A DNA stretch of 64,000 nucleotides from positions 186,001 through 250,000 of the forward strand of contig NZ_JAJPUI010000004.1 of NCBI RefSeq assembly GCF_021390935.1, written 5' to 3'. Shown one piece after another: positions 43,501 through 50,980 of this stretch. How positions within the stretch are numbered: the stretch's first letter is position 1; the number at the start of each line of letters is the position of its first letter. The stretch is from Streptomyces sp. CC228A (GTDB lineage: Bacteria > Actinomycetota > Actinomycetes > Streptomycetales > Streptomycetaceae). Below the pieces are notes generated by a model. That model was not told the DNA's origin. It ran no database searches and saw only the letters and a program-made list of their open reading frames with translations. Position numbers and translations under genes: made by a program.

Positions 43501-44133
43501 GTGGCACTGGAACCGATCACCTGGGAGCGGCTGGCCGACCGGATCGCGGCCTGCGCGGACACCCGCACGCCGGGGGACGGCGGGCCCTGGCTGAAGGTCG
43601 CCGTCGACGGGGCCCCGGCGGCGCGTCCCGGCGCACTCGCCGACCGGGTGGCCGAGGAGCTGCGGCTCCGCGGACGCGCGGTCCTCGCCATCGCCACCTC
43701 CGGGTTCCTGCGACCCGCGTCGCTGCGCTACGAGTCCGGGCGCGAGGACCCCGACGCGTACTACAGCGGGTGGTTCGACACGGGGGCGCTGTGGCGGGAG
43801 GTGTTCCGACCGCTGGAGCCGGGCGGCGACGGGCGGGTGCTGCCCGACCTGTGGGACCCGGTCACGGACCGGGCGACCCGCAGCCCGTACCGGGAACTGG
43901 CACCCGGCGGGGTGCTGGTGCTGCACGGCCCGTTCCTGCTGGGCCACTGGTTCCCGTTCGACCTGACCGTCCACCTCCGCTTGTCGCGGGCGGCGCTGGA
44001 GCGGCGCACGCACGAGGGATGGACCCTGCCGGCCTACGCGCGCTACGAGACGGAGGTCGCCCCGGCGGACGCCGCGGACGTCGTCGTACGGGCGGACGAT
44101 CCGCGCCACCCCGCGTGGACCGGGCTGCCGTAG
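43501..44133 (+). CDS. Uridine-kinase-like protein lacking a normal Walker A motif
   Basis: A 210-residue protein of the uridine kinase-like P-loop family seen in actinobacteria. The overall layout is kept: WLKVAVDGAPAARPGALADRVAEELRLRG, the substrate segment YESGREDPDAYYSGWFDTGALWREVFRPL, LWDPVTDRATRSPYRELAPGGVLVLHGPFLLG and LTVHLRLSRAALERRT. However, the P-loop reads GAPAARPGA without GK[ST], so ATP phosphoryl transfer is doubtful. GTG 43501 follows AGGATGGAGGA. It may be co-transcribed with the HxlR gene. It is followed by a 13-bp tandem repeat. Confidence 0.8.
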   Translation: MALEPITWERLADRIAACADTRTPGDGGPWLKVAVDGAPAARPGALADRVAEELRLRGRAVLAIATSGFLRPASLRYESGREDPDAYYSGWFDTGALWREVFRPLEPGGDGRVLPDLWDPVTDRATRSPYRELAPGGVLVLHGPFLLGHWFPFDLTVHLRLSRAALERRTHEGWTLPAYARYETEVAPADAADVVVRADDPRHPAWTGLP

Positions 44134-44134
44134 C

Positions 44135-44199
44135 CGACCTCCGCAGTCGACCTCCGCAGTCGGCCTCCGCCGCCGATCTCCGCCGCCGGCCTCCGCAGT
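44135..44199. repeat. Five tandem copies of a 13-bp unit
   Basis: CGACCTCCGCAGT is repeated five times with small changes (CGACCTCCGCAGT twice, CGGCCTCCGCCGC, CGATCTCCGCCGC, CGGCCTCCGCAGT). It starts immediately after the stop of the kinase-like gene, in the gap before the convergent psuK. Confidence 0.9.
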
Positions 44200-44234
44200 C
44201 GGCCGGAGCGCCGTGCGGGTGCGTGCGGGGCCGG

Positions 44235-45122
44235 TCAGGCGGGGCGGGCGCCCACGCGGGCGACCGCTTCCGCCGCCGTGCGGCAGCCCGCGGCGGCCGC
44301 CTCCACCGGCGAGGCCCCGCCAGGGAGGCCGCCAGGAAACCGCCGGTGAAGGCGTCGCCCGCGCCGGTGGTGTCCACAGCGGCCACGCGCGGCGCGGGCA
44401 CACGGGCGAGGACCGCGCCGGCCGCCGCGACCAGCGCGCCGCCGCGCCCCAGGGTCACCACGGCCAGCGGAAAGGCGCGGCTCAGCGCCGCCGCCGCCGC
44501 TTCGGGGCCCGCCGCACCGGTCAGCAGCCGCGCCTCGTCGGCGTTGGGCAGCAGGACGGACGCGCCCGCCACCGCGCCGAGGAAGCGGTCGGCGCCCAGC
44601 TGCCCGAGGAAGCCCGCAGAGGCGGGGTCCACGCTGACCGGTATGCCCCGCTCCCGCGCCGACGCCAGGGCCGCCGCCGCGGCGCCCCGGCTCGGCTCGC
44701 CGAAGAACAGGTAGCCCGACAGGTGCAGCCGCCCACGCCGTCGAGGAGCGCGGGCGACCAGTCGGCGGGGAGAGCCGCAGCACCGCCCCGCTGTCCGTCA
44801 GGAACGTCCGCTCGGCCCCCGCCGCCGCGTCGACCAGGGCCACCACCGTCCCCGTGGGGGCCTCGGCGTCCCGTACCAGCAGCGGCCGCACCCCCGCCCG
44901 GCGGAGCTCCGCCTCGTGCCACGACGCCCGGTCGGCACCCACCCGCCCGAGGAGCCGCACGTCCCCGCAGCCGGAGCGCGCCGCCCAGCACGCCGCGTTC
45001 GCGCCCGCGCCGCCCGGAAGGACGCGGATCCGGGCGGGCGTGTCCGTGCCGGGCGCGAGCGGCTCGCCGTGCAGGGCCACCACGTCGGTGACCACGTCCC
45101 CCACCACGAGCAGTCCGCTCAC
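44235..45122 (-). pseudogene. psuK: Pseudouridine kinase-like PfkB sugar kinase, broken by three single-base deletions
   Basis: Joined, the frames give a 296-residue PfkB kinase. The first frame (from GTG 45122) has GDVVTDVVALHGEPLAPGTDT and the PGGAGANAA motif; the third has the catalytic motif DTTGAGDAFTGGFLAASLAG. One-base deletions are needed in the C4 run at 44767-44770, near 44,726-44,733 and in the C4 run at 44315-44318 to keep the family sequence (for example LSPADWSPALLDGVGGLHLSGYLFFGEPSRG). Its start overlaps the psuG stop (GTGA), so it most likely phosphorylates pseudouridine before PsuG cleaves it. Three identical-type lesions suggest sequencing error rather than decay. Confidence 0.8.
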
Positions 45123-46036
45123 CGGGCGCTCGCCACCGCGATCCGCGCCGCCAGCCGCACGTTGCCGCGCACCGCCGCCAGGTTCGCCTCCAGGGACGCG
45201 CCGCCCGTGCGCCGCATCAGGTAGTCCAGGAGGAACGGCGTGACCGCCTGCCCCGTGACACCCCGGTCCCGGCACTCGGCGAGGCCCTCGGCCAGCACCC
45301 GGTCGTGCAGCGCGGGGTCCAGCTGCTCGGCTTCCGGTACGGGATTGGCGACGATCAGCGCGGCCGCGGGCCCGCCCAGCGCGTCCTGCGCCCGCATCAC
45401 CGCCGCCACCTCCTCCGGCGACCGGACCGTCCAGTCCACCGGTTCACCGGACGACGCCAGGTAGAAACCCGGGAACCGGTCCGTCCCGTAGCCCAGCACC
45501 CCCACGCCCAGGGTCTCCAGCCGCTGCAGCGTCGCCGGTACGTCGAGGATCGACTTGACGCCCGCGCACACCACCGCGATCCGCGTGCGCGCCAGCAGGC
45601 CCAGGTCCGCCGACTCGTCCTGCGTCGTCGTCCACTCCCGGTGGACCCCGCCGAGACCGCCCGTGGCGAACACCCGGACGCCCGCCCGGGCCGCGAGGAA
45701 CGCCGTCGCCGACACCGTCGTCGCCCCGCTCGCCCGCGCCGCCACCGCCGGCGCGAGATCCCGGTGGCCCAGCTTCCGCATCGCCGGGTCCTCGGCCACC
45801 CGTCCCAGCTGCCCCTTGTCCAGCCCGACGTGCGGCACACCGTCGAGCACGGCGACCGTCGCCGGAACGGCGCCCCCCGCCCGTACGAGCTCCTCCAGCT
45901 CCTCGCCGACGGCCAGATTGCGCGGCCGCGGCAGCCCGTGCGCGAGGATCGTCGACTCCAGGGCGACCACGGCCCGGCGCGCCGCCAGGGCCTCCCGCAC
46001 CTCTTCGGACAGCACCGGCACCGAGGTCTCAGACAT
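45119..46036 (-). CDS. psuG: Pseudouridine-5'-phosphate glycosidase
   Basis: A 305-residue PsuG. It cleaves the C-C glycosidic bond of pseudouridine 5'-phosphate to uracil and ribose 5-phosphate. Family segments are intact: VALESTILAHGLPRPRNL, the catalytic-lysine region around VAARASGATTVSAT, FATGGLGGVHREW, VCAGVKSILDVPATLQRLETLGVGVLGYGTDRFPGFY and LIVANPVP. ATG 46036 (MSETSVPVLSEEV) is preferred, with AGGGATGGGG upstream. It is the first gene of a two-gene psuG–psuK unit that recycles modified nucleosides from RNA turnover. Confidence 0.92.
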   Translation of the reverse strand: MSETSVPVLSEEVREALAARRAVVALESTILAHGLPRPRNLAVGEELEELVRAGGAVPATVAVLDGVPHVGLDKGQLGRVAEDPAMRKLGHRDLAPAVAARASGATTVSATAFLAARAGVRVFATGGLGGVHREWTTTQDESADLGLLARTRIAVVCAGVKSILDVPATLQRLETLGVGVLGYGTDRFPGFYLASSGEPVDWTVRSPEEVAAVMRAQDALGGPAAALIVANPVPEAEQLDPALHDRVLAEGLAECRDRGVTGQAVTPFLLDYLMRRTGGASLEANLAAVRGNVRLAARIAVASAR

Positions 46037-46091
46037 GCCCCATCCCTGGCGCGCCCGGGCCGCGGCCAAACCTGCGGGCACCGGGAACGGC

Positions 46092-46637
46092 TCAGAACAG
46101 CGGCTGCGGAAGCACCCCCTCCAGCACCAGCAGCCGCCGCTTGGTCTCCAGGCCGCCGCCGAAACCGCCCAGCCCGCCGTCGCTCTCCACCACCCGGTGG
46201 CAGGGCACGACCACCGGCAGCGGGTTGGCGCCCATCGCCGCGCCCACCGCCTGCGCGGCGCCCGGCTGACCGACCCGCGCGGCCAGCTCCCCGTACCCCA
46301 CCAGCGTCCCGTAGGGCACGCCCGCCGCGAGCTCGCGCAGCACCTGGCGGGTGAAGCCGCCCGTCAGCGACCAGTCCAGCGGCAGCCGGAAGTCCCGCAG
46401 CCGACCGTCGAAGTACGCCTCCAGCATCCGTATCGGCTCGGCCAGGCGCCGGGAGCCGTCCGGGACCGGCTCCGGGCCGCCCAGCCGCTCCACCAGCCGC
46501 GGCAGCGCCCGCTCCCGTATCGCACCCTCCGCGTGGAAGACGACATTGACCAGCCCCGTCTCCGTGGCGGCCAGGAACAGCGGGCCGACGCCGCTGTCGA
46601 CGACGGCCCACTCGACGGTCCGTACGGTGCTCTCCAT
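46092..46637 (-). CDS. ogt: Methylated-DNA–protein-cysteine methyltransferase
   Basis: A 181-residue Ogt/AGT protein that removes methyl groups from O6-methylguanine by transferring them to its own cysteine. The active site VVPCHRVV places the acceptor at Cys146. The DNA-binding helix region (VPYGTLVGYGELAARVGQPGAAQAVGAAMGANPLP) precedes it, and LEGVLPQPLF ends the protein. A clear damage-inducible promoter lies directly upstream. It is divergent from the MHYT gene. Confidence 0.94.
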   Translation of the reverse strand: MESTVRTVEWAVVDSGVGPLFLAATETGLVNVVFHAEGAIRERALPRLVERLGGPEPVPDGSRRLAEPIRMLEAYFDGRLRDFRLPLDWSLTGGFTRQVLRELAAGVPYGTLVGYGELAARVGQPGAAQAVGAAMGANPLPVVVPCHRVVESDGGLGGFGGGLETKRRLLVLEGVLPQPLF

Positions 46638-46643
46638 GCCGCC

Positions 46644-46666
46644 ACGGTACGGCCCGCCACTGACAA
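46644..46666 (-). promoter_or_regulatory. RecA-independent DNA-damage promoter of ogt (PafBC type)
   Basis: On the minus strand TTGTCAGTGGC, a 6-base spacer and TACCGT match the actinobacterial damage promoter, with the upstream element exact. The -10 ends 6 bases before the ogt ATG at 46637, so the message should be leaderless or nearly so. Confidence 0.82.
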
Positions 46667-46776
46667 CGCGGCCGGGAAAGCGGCCCCGCCGCCCGGGGGG
46701 AGCAGCGGCTTTCCGCGTCGACTACCCTCCACGCAACGGTCCGGCGCGGGAACGAGGGGTGAGGGGCGCTACGGAT

Positions 46777-47708
46777 ATGCAGGGCACAGTCGACGGTTTC
46801 AGCTACGGTCTCGTCACTCCCGTCGTGGCCTACCTGATGGCCTGCATCGGCGGGGCGCTCGGCCTGCGCTGCACGACCCGGGCGCTGCGGCACCCCGGCG
46901 CGTTCCGCCCCGGCTGGCTGGCCCTCGGCGCCACCTCGATCGGCGCGGGCATATGGACCATGCACTTCATCGCGATGATGGGGTTCCACGTCGCGGAGGC
47001 GCCCGTCGACTACGACCGGCCCGTGACGTACGCGAGCCTCGCCATCGCGATCCTCATGGTCGGTATCGGGGTCTTCATCGTCGGCACGCGGGGGCCCACC
47101 GTGATGGCGCTGGGCACCGGCGGCACGATCACCGGCCTCGGCATCGCCTCCATGCACTACCTCGGCATGGTGGCGCTGGAGCTGCCGGGCCGGATCGCCT
47201 ACGACACGCTCACCGTGGCGCTGTCCGTGCTCATCGCCGTCGTCGCCGCCACGGCCGCGCTGTGGGCCGCCGTCGCCGTGCACGGCGTGCTCCCCGCCCT
47301 CGGCGCGGGTCTCGTCATGGGCCTCGCGGTGTCCGGAATGCACTACACCGGCATGGCCGCCGTCACCGTCCACCTGCACCCGGGCGAGCAGGCGGACCCC
47401 GCCGCCGTGGCCGTGGGCGCCCTCGATCCCGCGAGCGGGCCGGCCGGCGGGGACACGGCCGTCGACGCGGCCGACCTCCTGCAGGCGCCGCCCGCCGGGT
47501 CCGGTGACACCGCCGCCTCCCTGCTGGCCCCCATGCTCGTCGGCCCCTCGGCGTTCCTGCTGTTCGCGGGCATCGTCGTGCTCTTCGACCCGCTGCTGGT
47601 GAGCGGCGACCAGGGCGCCCGCCACCAGGGCCCCCGCTGCCGGGCATCCCGGCCCAGCGCCACCGCGACCGCCGTCACCGCGACCAGCACCACCGCGACG
47701 GCCGCTGA
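46777..47708 (+). CDS. MHYT-domain integral membrane protein (one-base deletion near the end)
   Basis: A membrane protein of about 310 residues with seven hydrophobic segments and three MHYT-type motifs: [23 protein letters not shown] and [11 protein letters not shown]. The His and Met residues of MHYT domains are thought to bind copper and sense O2, CO or NO at the membrane. Unlike many MHYT proteins it has no GGDEF/EAL output domain. The frame stays open into uvrB, which is not credible; one base restored between about 47,600 and 47,645 leads to a His/Arg/Asp-rich tail ending at TGA 47706-47708. That tail ([16 protein letters not shown]) could bind metal. Confidence 0.82.
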
Positions 47709-47828
47709 CGCCCCGCGCCGGATCCCCGCCCCTGGCCGAAAACCGGCTGAACCACGCCGCGACCTCCGGTTTCGCGCGCTCCGCGGCGGGCCGCGGAGGC
47801 GTCCGCGGCGGCCTTCGGCGCCCGACTG

Positions 47829-47850
47829 TCAGTGGCGGGTCGTACGGTGG
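47829..47850 (+). promoter_or_regulatory. RecA-independent DNA-damage promoter of uvrB (PafBC type)
   Basis: TGTCAGTGGC (47829-47838), GGGTCG spacer, TACGGT (47845-47850). The upstream element is exact. The ATG of uvrB follows 4 bases after the -10, and no ribosome site is present, so uvrB should be translated from a leaderless message. Confidence 0.82.
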
Positions 47851-47854
47851 TCTC

Positions 47855-50044
47855 ATGCGGCCCGTAACCCAGATCGAACGTGCGGTGGCACCCTTCGAGG
47901 TGGTCAGCCCGTACCAGCCCAGCGGCGACCAGCCCGCGGCCATCGACGACCTCGAGCGGCGCATCCGCGCCGGCGAGAAGGACGTGGTGCTGCTCGGCGC
48001 CACCGGCACCGGCAAGTCGGCGACCACCGCCTGGATGATCGAGCGGCTCCAGCGCCCCACCCTCGTCATGGCGCCCAACAAGACGCTGGCCGCACAGCTG
48101 GCGAACGAGTTCCGCGAACTGCTGCCGAACAACGCCGTCGAGTACTTCGTGTCGTACTACGACTACTACCAGCCGGAGGCGTACGTCCCGCAGTCGGACA
48201 CCTACATCGAGAAGGACTCGTCCATCAACGAGGAGGTCGAGCGGCTGCGCCACTCCGCCACGAACTCCCTGCTGACCCGGCGGGACGTGATCGTCGTCGC
48301 CTCGGTCTCCTGCATCTACGGCCTCGGCACGCCGCAGGAGTACGTCGACCGGATGGTGTCCCTCAAGGTCGGCGACGAGGTCGACCGCGACGAGCTGCTG
48401 CGCCGTTTCGTGGACATCCAGTACGCCCGCAACGACCTGGCCTTCACCCGGGGCACGTTCCGGGTGCGCGGCGACACCATCGAGATCTTCCCGGTGTACG
48501 AGGAGCTCGCCGTCCGTATCGAGATGTTCGGCGACGAGATCGAGGCCCTGTCCACGCTGCACCCGCTCACCGGCGAGGTCATCAGCGACGACCAGCAGCT
48601 GTACGTGTTCCCCGCCAGCCACTACGTGGCGGGTCCGGAGCGCATGGAGCGGGCGATCGACGGCATCGAGCGGGAGCTGGAGGCCCGCCTCGCCGAGCTG
48701 GAGAAGCAGGGCAGGCTGCTGGAGGCGCAGCGGCTGCGGATGCGCACCACCTACGACATCGAGATGATGCGCCAGGTCGGGTCCTGCTCCGGCATCGAGA
48801 ACTACTCGATGCACTTCGACCAGCGGGAGCCCGGCTCCCCGCCCAACACCCTCCTCGACTACTTCCCCGAGGACTTCCTCCTCGTCATCGACGAGTCCCA
48901 CGTCACCGTGCCGCAGATCGGCGCCATGTACGAAGGCGACGCCTCCCGCAAGCGCACGCTCGTCGACCACGGCTTCCGGCTCCCGTCGGCACTCGACAAC
49001 CGGCCGCTGAAGTGGGAGGAGTTCCAGGAGCGCATCGGCCAGACCGTCTACCTGTCGGCCACCCCCGGGCAGTACGAGCTGTCCCGCTCCGACGGCTTCG
49101 TCGAGCAGATCATCCGTCCCACCGGCCTCGTCGACCCCGAGGTCGTCGTCAAGCCGACCGAGGGGCAGATCGACGACCTCGTGCACGAGATCCGGCTGCG
49201 CACCGAGCGCGACGAGCGGGTCCTCGTCACCACGCTCACCAAGAAGATGGCCGAGGACCTCACCGACTACTTCCTCGAACTCGGCATCCAGGTGCGCTAC
49301 CTGCACAGCGACGTGGACACCCTGCGCCGGGTGGAGCTGCTGCGCGAACTGCGAGCCGGCGAGTACGACGTCCTGGTCGGCATCAACCTGCTGCGGGAGG
49401 GCCTCGACCTGCCGGAGGTGTCCCTCGTCGCCATCCTGGACGCCGACAAGCAGGGCTTCCTGCGCTCCGGCACCTCTCTGATCCAGACCATCGGCCGTGC
49501 GGCGCGCAACGTCTCGGGACAGGTCCACATGTACGCCGACTCGGTCACCCCCGCGATGGCGCAGGCCATCGACGAGACCAACCGCCGCCGCGCCAAGCAG
49601 GTGGCCTACAACGAGGCCCACGGCATCGACCCGCAGCCGCTGCGCAAGAAGATCAACGACATCGTGGCCGCCATCGCCCGCGAGGAGGTCGACACCGAGC
49701 AGCTCCTCGGCAGCGGCTACCGCAGCACCAAGGACGGCAAGGGCGCCAAGGCGCCCGTGCCGTCGCTGGGCACCGCCTCCCGCACCGCCAAGGCGGCCAA
49801 GACCGGAGGCGGCCAGGCCGCCGTCAAGCCGGTCAAGACCGCCAAGGGAGGCAGGTCCGCCGGTACGGGAGCGGTCACCAGCGACCGCCCGGCAGCCGAA
49901 CTCGCCGGCATCATCGAGGAGATGACCGAGCGCATGCGGGCCGCCGCGGCCGAGCTCCAGTTCGAGGTCGCCGCGCGCCTGCGGGACGAGGTCGGCGAGC
50001 TGAAGAAGGAACTGCGGCAGATGAAGGAGGCGGGCATCGCCTGA
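47855..50044 (+). CDS. uvrB: Excinuclease ABC subunit B
   Basis: A 729-residue UvrB, the damage-verifying helicase-like core of nucleotide excision repair. Walker A is [13 protein letters not shown], the beta-hairpin region is [21 protein letters not shown], the DEAD-like box is LVIDESHVT, and the motor motifs [28 protein letters not shown] and QTIGRAARN follow. The C-terminal UVR motif ([28 protein letters not shown]) contacts UvrC. Between the motor and the UVR motif is a Lys/Ala/Gly-rich linker of about 60 residues, common in streptomycetes. The damage promoter sits at the start codon. Confidence 0.97.
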   Translation: MRPVTQIERAVAPFEVVSPYQPSGDQPAAIDDLERRIRAGEKDVVLLGATGTGKSATTAWMIERLQRPTLVMAPNKTLAAQLANEFRELLPNNAVEYFVSYYDYYQPEAYVPQSDTYIEKDSSINEEVERLRHSATNSLLTRRDVIVVASVSCIYGLGTPQEYVDRMVSLKVGDEVDRDELLRRFVDIQYARNDLAFTRGTFRVRGDTIEIFPVYEELAVRIEMFGDEIEALSTLHPLTGEVISDDQQLYVFPASHYVAGPERMERAIDGIERELEARLAELEKQGRLLEAQRLRMRTTYDIEMMRQVGSCSGIENYSMHFDQREPGSPPNTLLDYFPEDFLLVIDESHVTVPQIGAMYEGDASRKRTLVDHGFRLPSALDNRPLKWEEFQERIGQTVYLSATPGQYELSRSDGFVEQIIRPTGLVDPEVVVKPTEGQIDDLVHEIRLRTERDERVLVTTLTKKMAEDLTDYFLELGIQVRYLHSDVDTLRRVELLRELRAGEYDVLVGINLLREGLDLPEVSLVAILDADKQGFLRSGTSLIQTIGRAARNVSGQVHMYADSVTPAMAQAIDETNRRRAKQVAYNEAHGIDPQPLRKKINDIVAAIAREEVDTEQLLGSGYRSTKDGKGAKAPVPSLGTASRTAKAAKTGGGQAAVKPVKTAKGGRSAGTGAVTSDRPAAELAGIIEEMTERMRAAAAELQFEVAARLRDEVGELKKELRQMKEAGIA

Positions 50045-50128
50045 GGCAGGCCCAGCCGCCGGCCCGGGGCCCGGACGCCGGTACGCCGCGGACCCTGGGG
50101 CGGCCGCCGCGCCGCACCGGCGCCCGCT

Positions 50129-50140
50129 GTGTTGCAACAC
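50129..50140. promoter_or_regulatory. 12-bp perfect palindrome upstream of the first terD gene
   Basis: GTGTTGCAACAC is a perfect 12-base palindrome 110 bases before the terD start, in the 205-base gap after uvrB. A TAGGCT hexamer (50187-50192) with CTGATG 19 bases upstream may be the promoter. The palindrome could be a regulator site; no candidate regulator is nearby. Confidence 0.4.
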
Positions 50141-50249
50141 CGATACAAAAGACGAAGCGCCCTGATGCCGCCGCCGCGCCCTTGCATAGGCTGCTGGGAA
50201 CCCCGCAGCCGGGGGCGGTCGCGGGGAGCGCACAGAGAGGGGACAGCGC

Positions 50250-50828
50250 GTGTCGGTCAACTTGACCAAGGGTCAGGCCATCAGTCTGCAGAAGAGCGAC
50301 GGGGGGGCCCTGACCGCGGTGCGGATGGGGCTCGGCTGGCAGGCGGCGCCGCGCCGCGGTCTGTTCGGCTCGCGTACCCGGGAGGTCGACCTGGACGCCT
50401 CGGCGGTGCTGTTCGCCGACAAGACCGCCGTCGACGTGGTGTTCTTCCGCCACCTCGTCAGCGACGACGGCTCCGTCCGCCACACCGGCGACAACCTGGT
50501 GGGCGGCGCCGGCCAGGGCGGCGACGACGAGGCCATCCTCGTGGACCTGCCGCGGCTGCCCGTCCACATCGACCAGATCGTGTTCACGGTGAACTCCTTC
50601 ACCGGCCAGACGTTCCAGGAGGTGCAGAACGCGTTCTGCCGCCTCGTCGACGAGACGAACGGCCAGGAGCTCGCCCGCTACACCCTGGACGGAGGCGGTC
50701 CCTACACCGCCCAGATCATGGCCAAGGTGCACCGCGCCGGAGCCGGCTGGCAGATGACGGCCATCGGCCAGGCGGCCAACGGCCGCACGTTCCAGGACCT
50801 GCTGCCGGCGATCCTGCCGCACCTGTAG
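50250..50828 (+). CDS. TerD-family stress protein
   Basis: A 192-residue single TerD domain. MSVNLTKGQAISLQK, MGLGWQAAPR, DLDASAVLFADK, VVFFRHLVSDDGSVRHTGDNLVGGAGQGGDDEAILVDLPRLP and QTFQEVQNAFCRLVDETNGQELARYTL are the standard blocks; the DxD...GDN acidic residues bind two calcium ions in known TerD structures. TerD proteins are linked to tellurite resistance, phage resistance and, in Streptomyces, development and membrane stress. GTG 50250 follows GAGAGGGGA. It probably works with the next two genes (TerD fusion and TerC). Confidence 0.94.
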   Translation: MSVNLTKGQAISLQKSDGGALTAVRMGLGWQAAPRRGLFGSRTREVDLDASAVLFADKTAVDVVFFRHLVSDDGSVRHTGDNLVGGAGQGGDDEAILVDLPRLPVHIDQIVFTVNSFTGQTFQEVQNAFCRLVDETNGQELARYTLDGGGPYTAQIMAKVHRAGAGWQMTAIGQAANGRTFQDLLPAILPHL

Positions 50829-50980
50829 TCCCGCCCGTACGGCCGCGCAGACCGTACGGCCGCGCACACCGCAGCTCCCGGAGGCATGAGCCCGCCGGGA
50901 GCTGCACCGTATCCGTACGCACGATCCGCATCCGTACGCACGGGGACGTCCGCATCCGACCGCGAGGGGGAAGACAGGCG

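Noticed and set aside
44135..44199. CRISPR array
   Set aside because: The repeats are adjacent 13-mers without spacers, and there are no cas genes in the window.
46351..50265. 1,304-residue frame joining the MHYT protein to sequence across uvrB
   Set aside because: It overlaps uvrB in another frame with no domain after the membrane part; explained by a single missing base.
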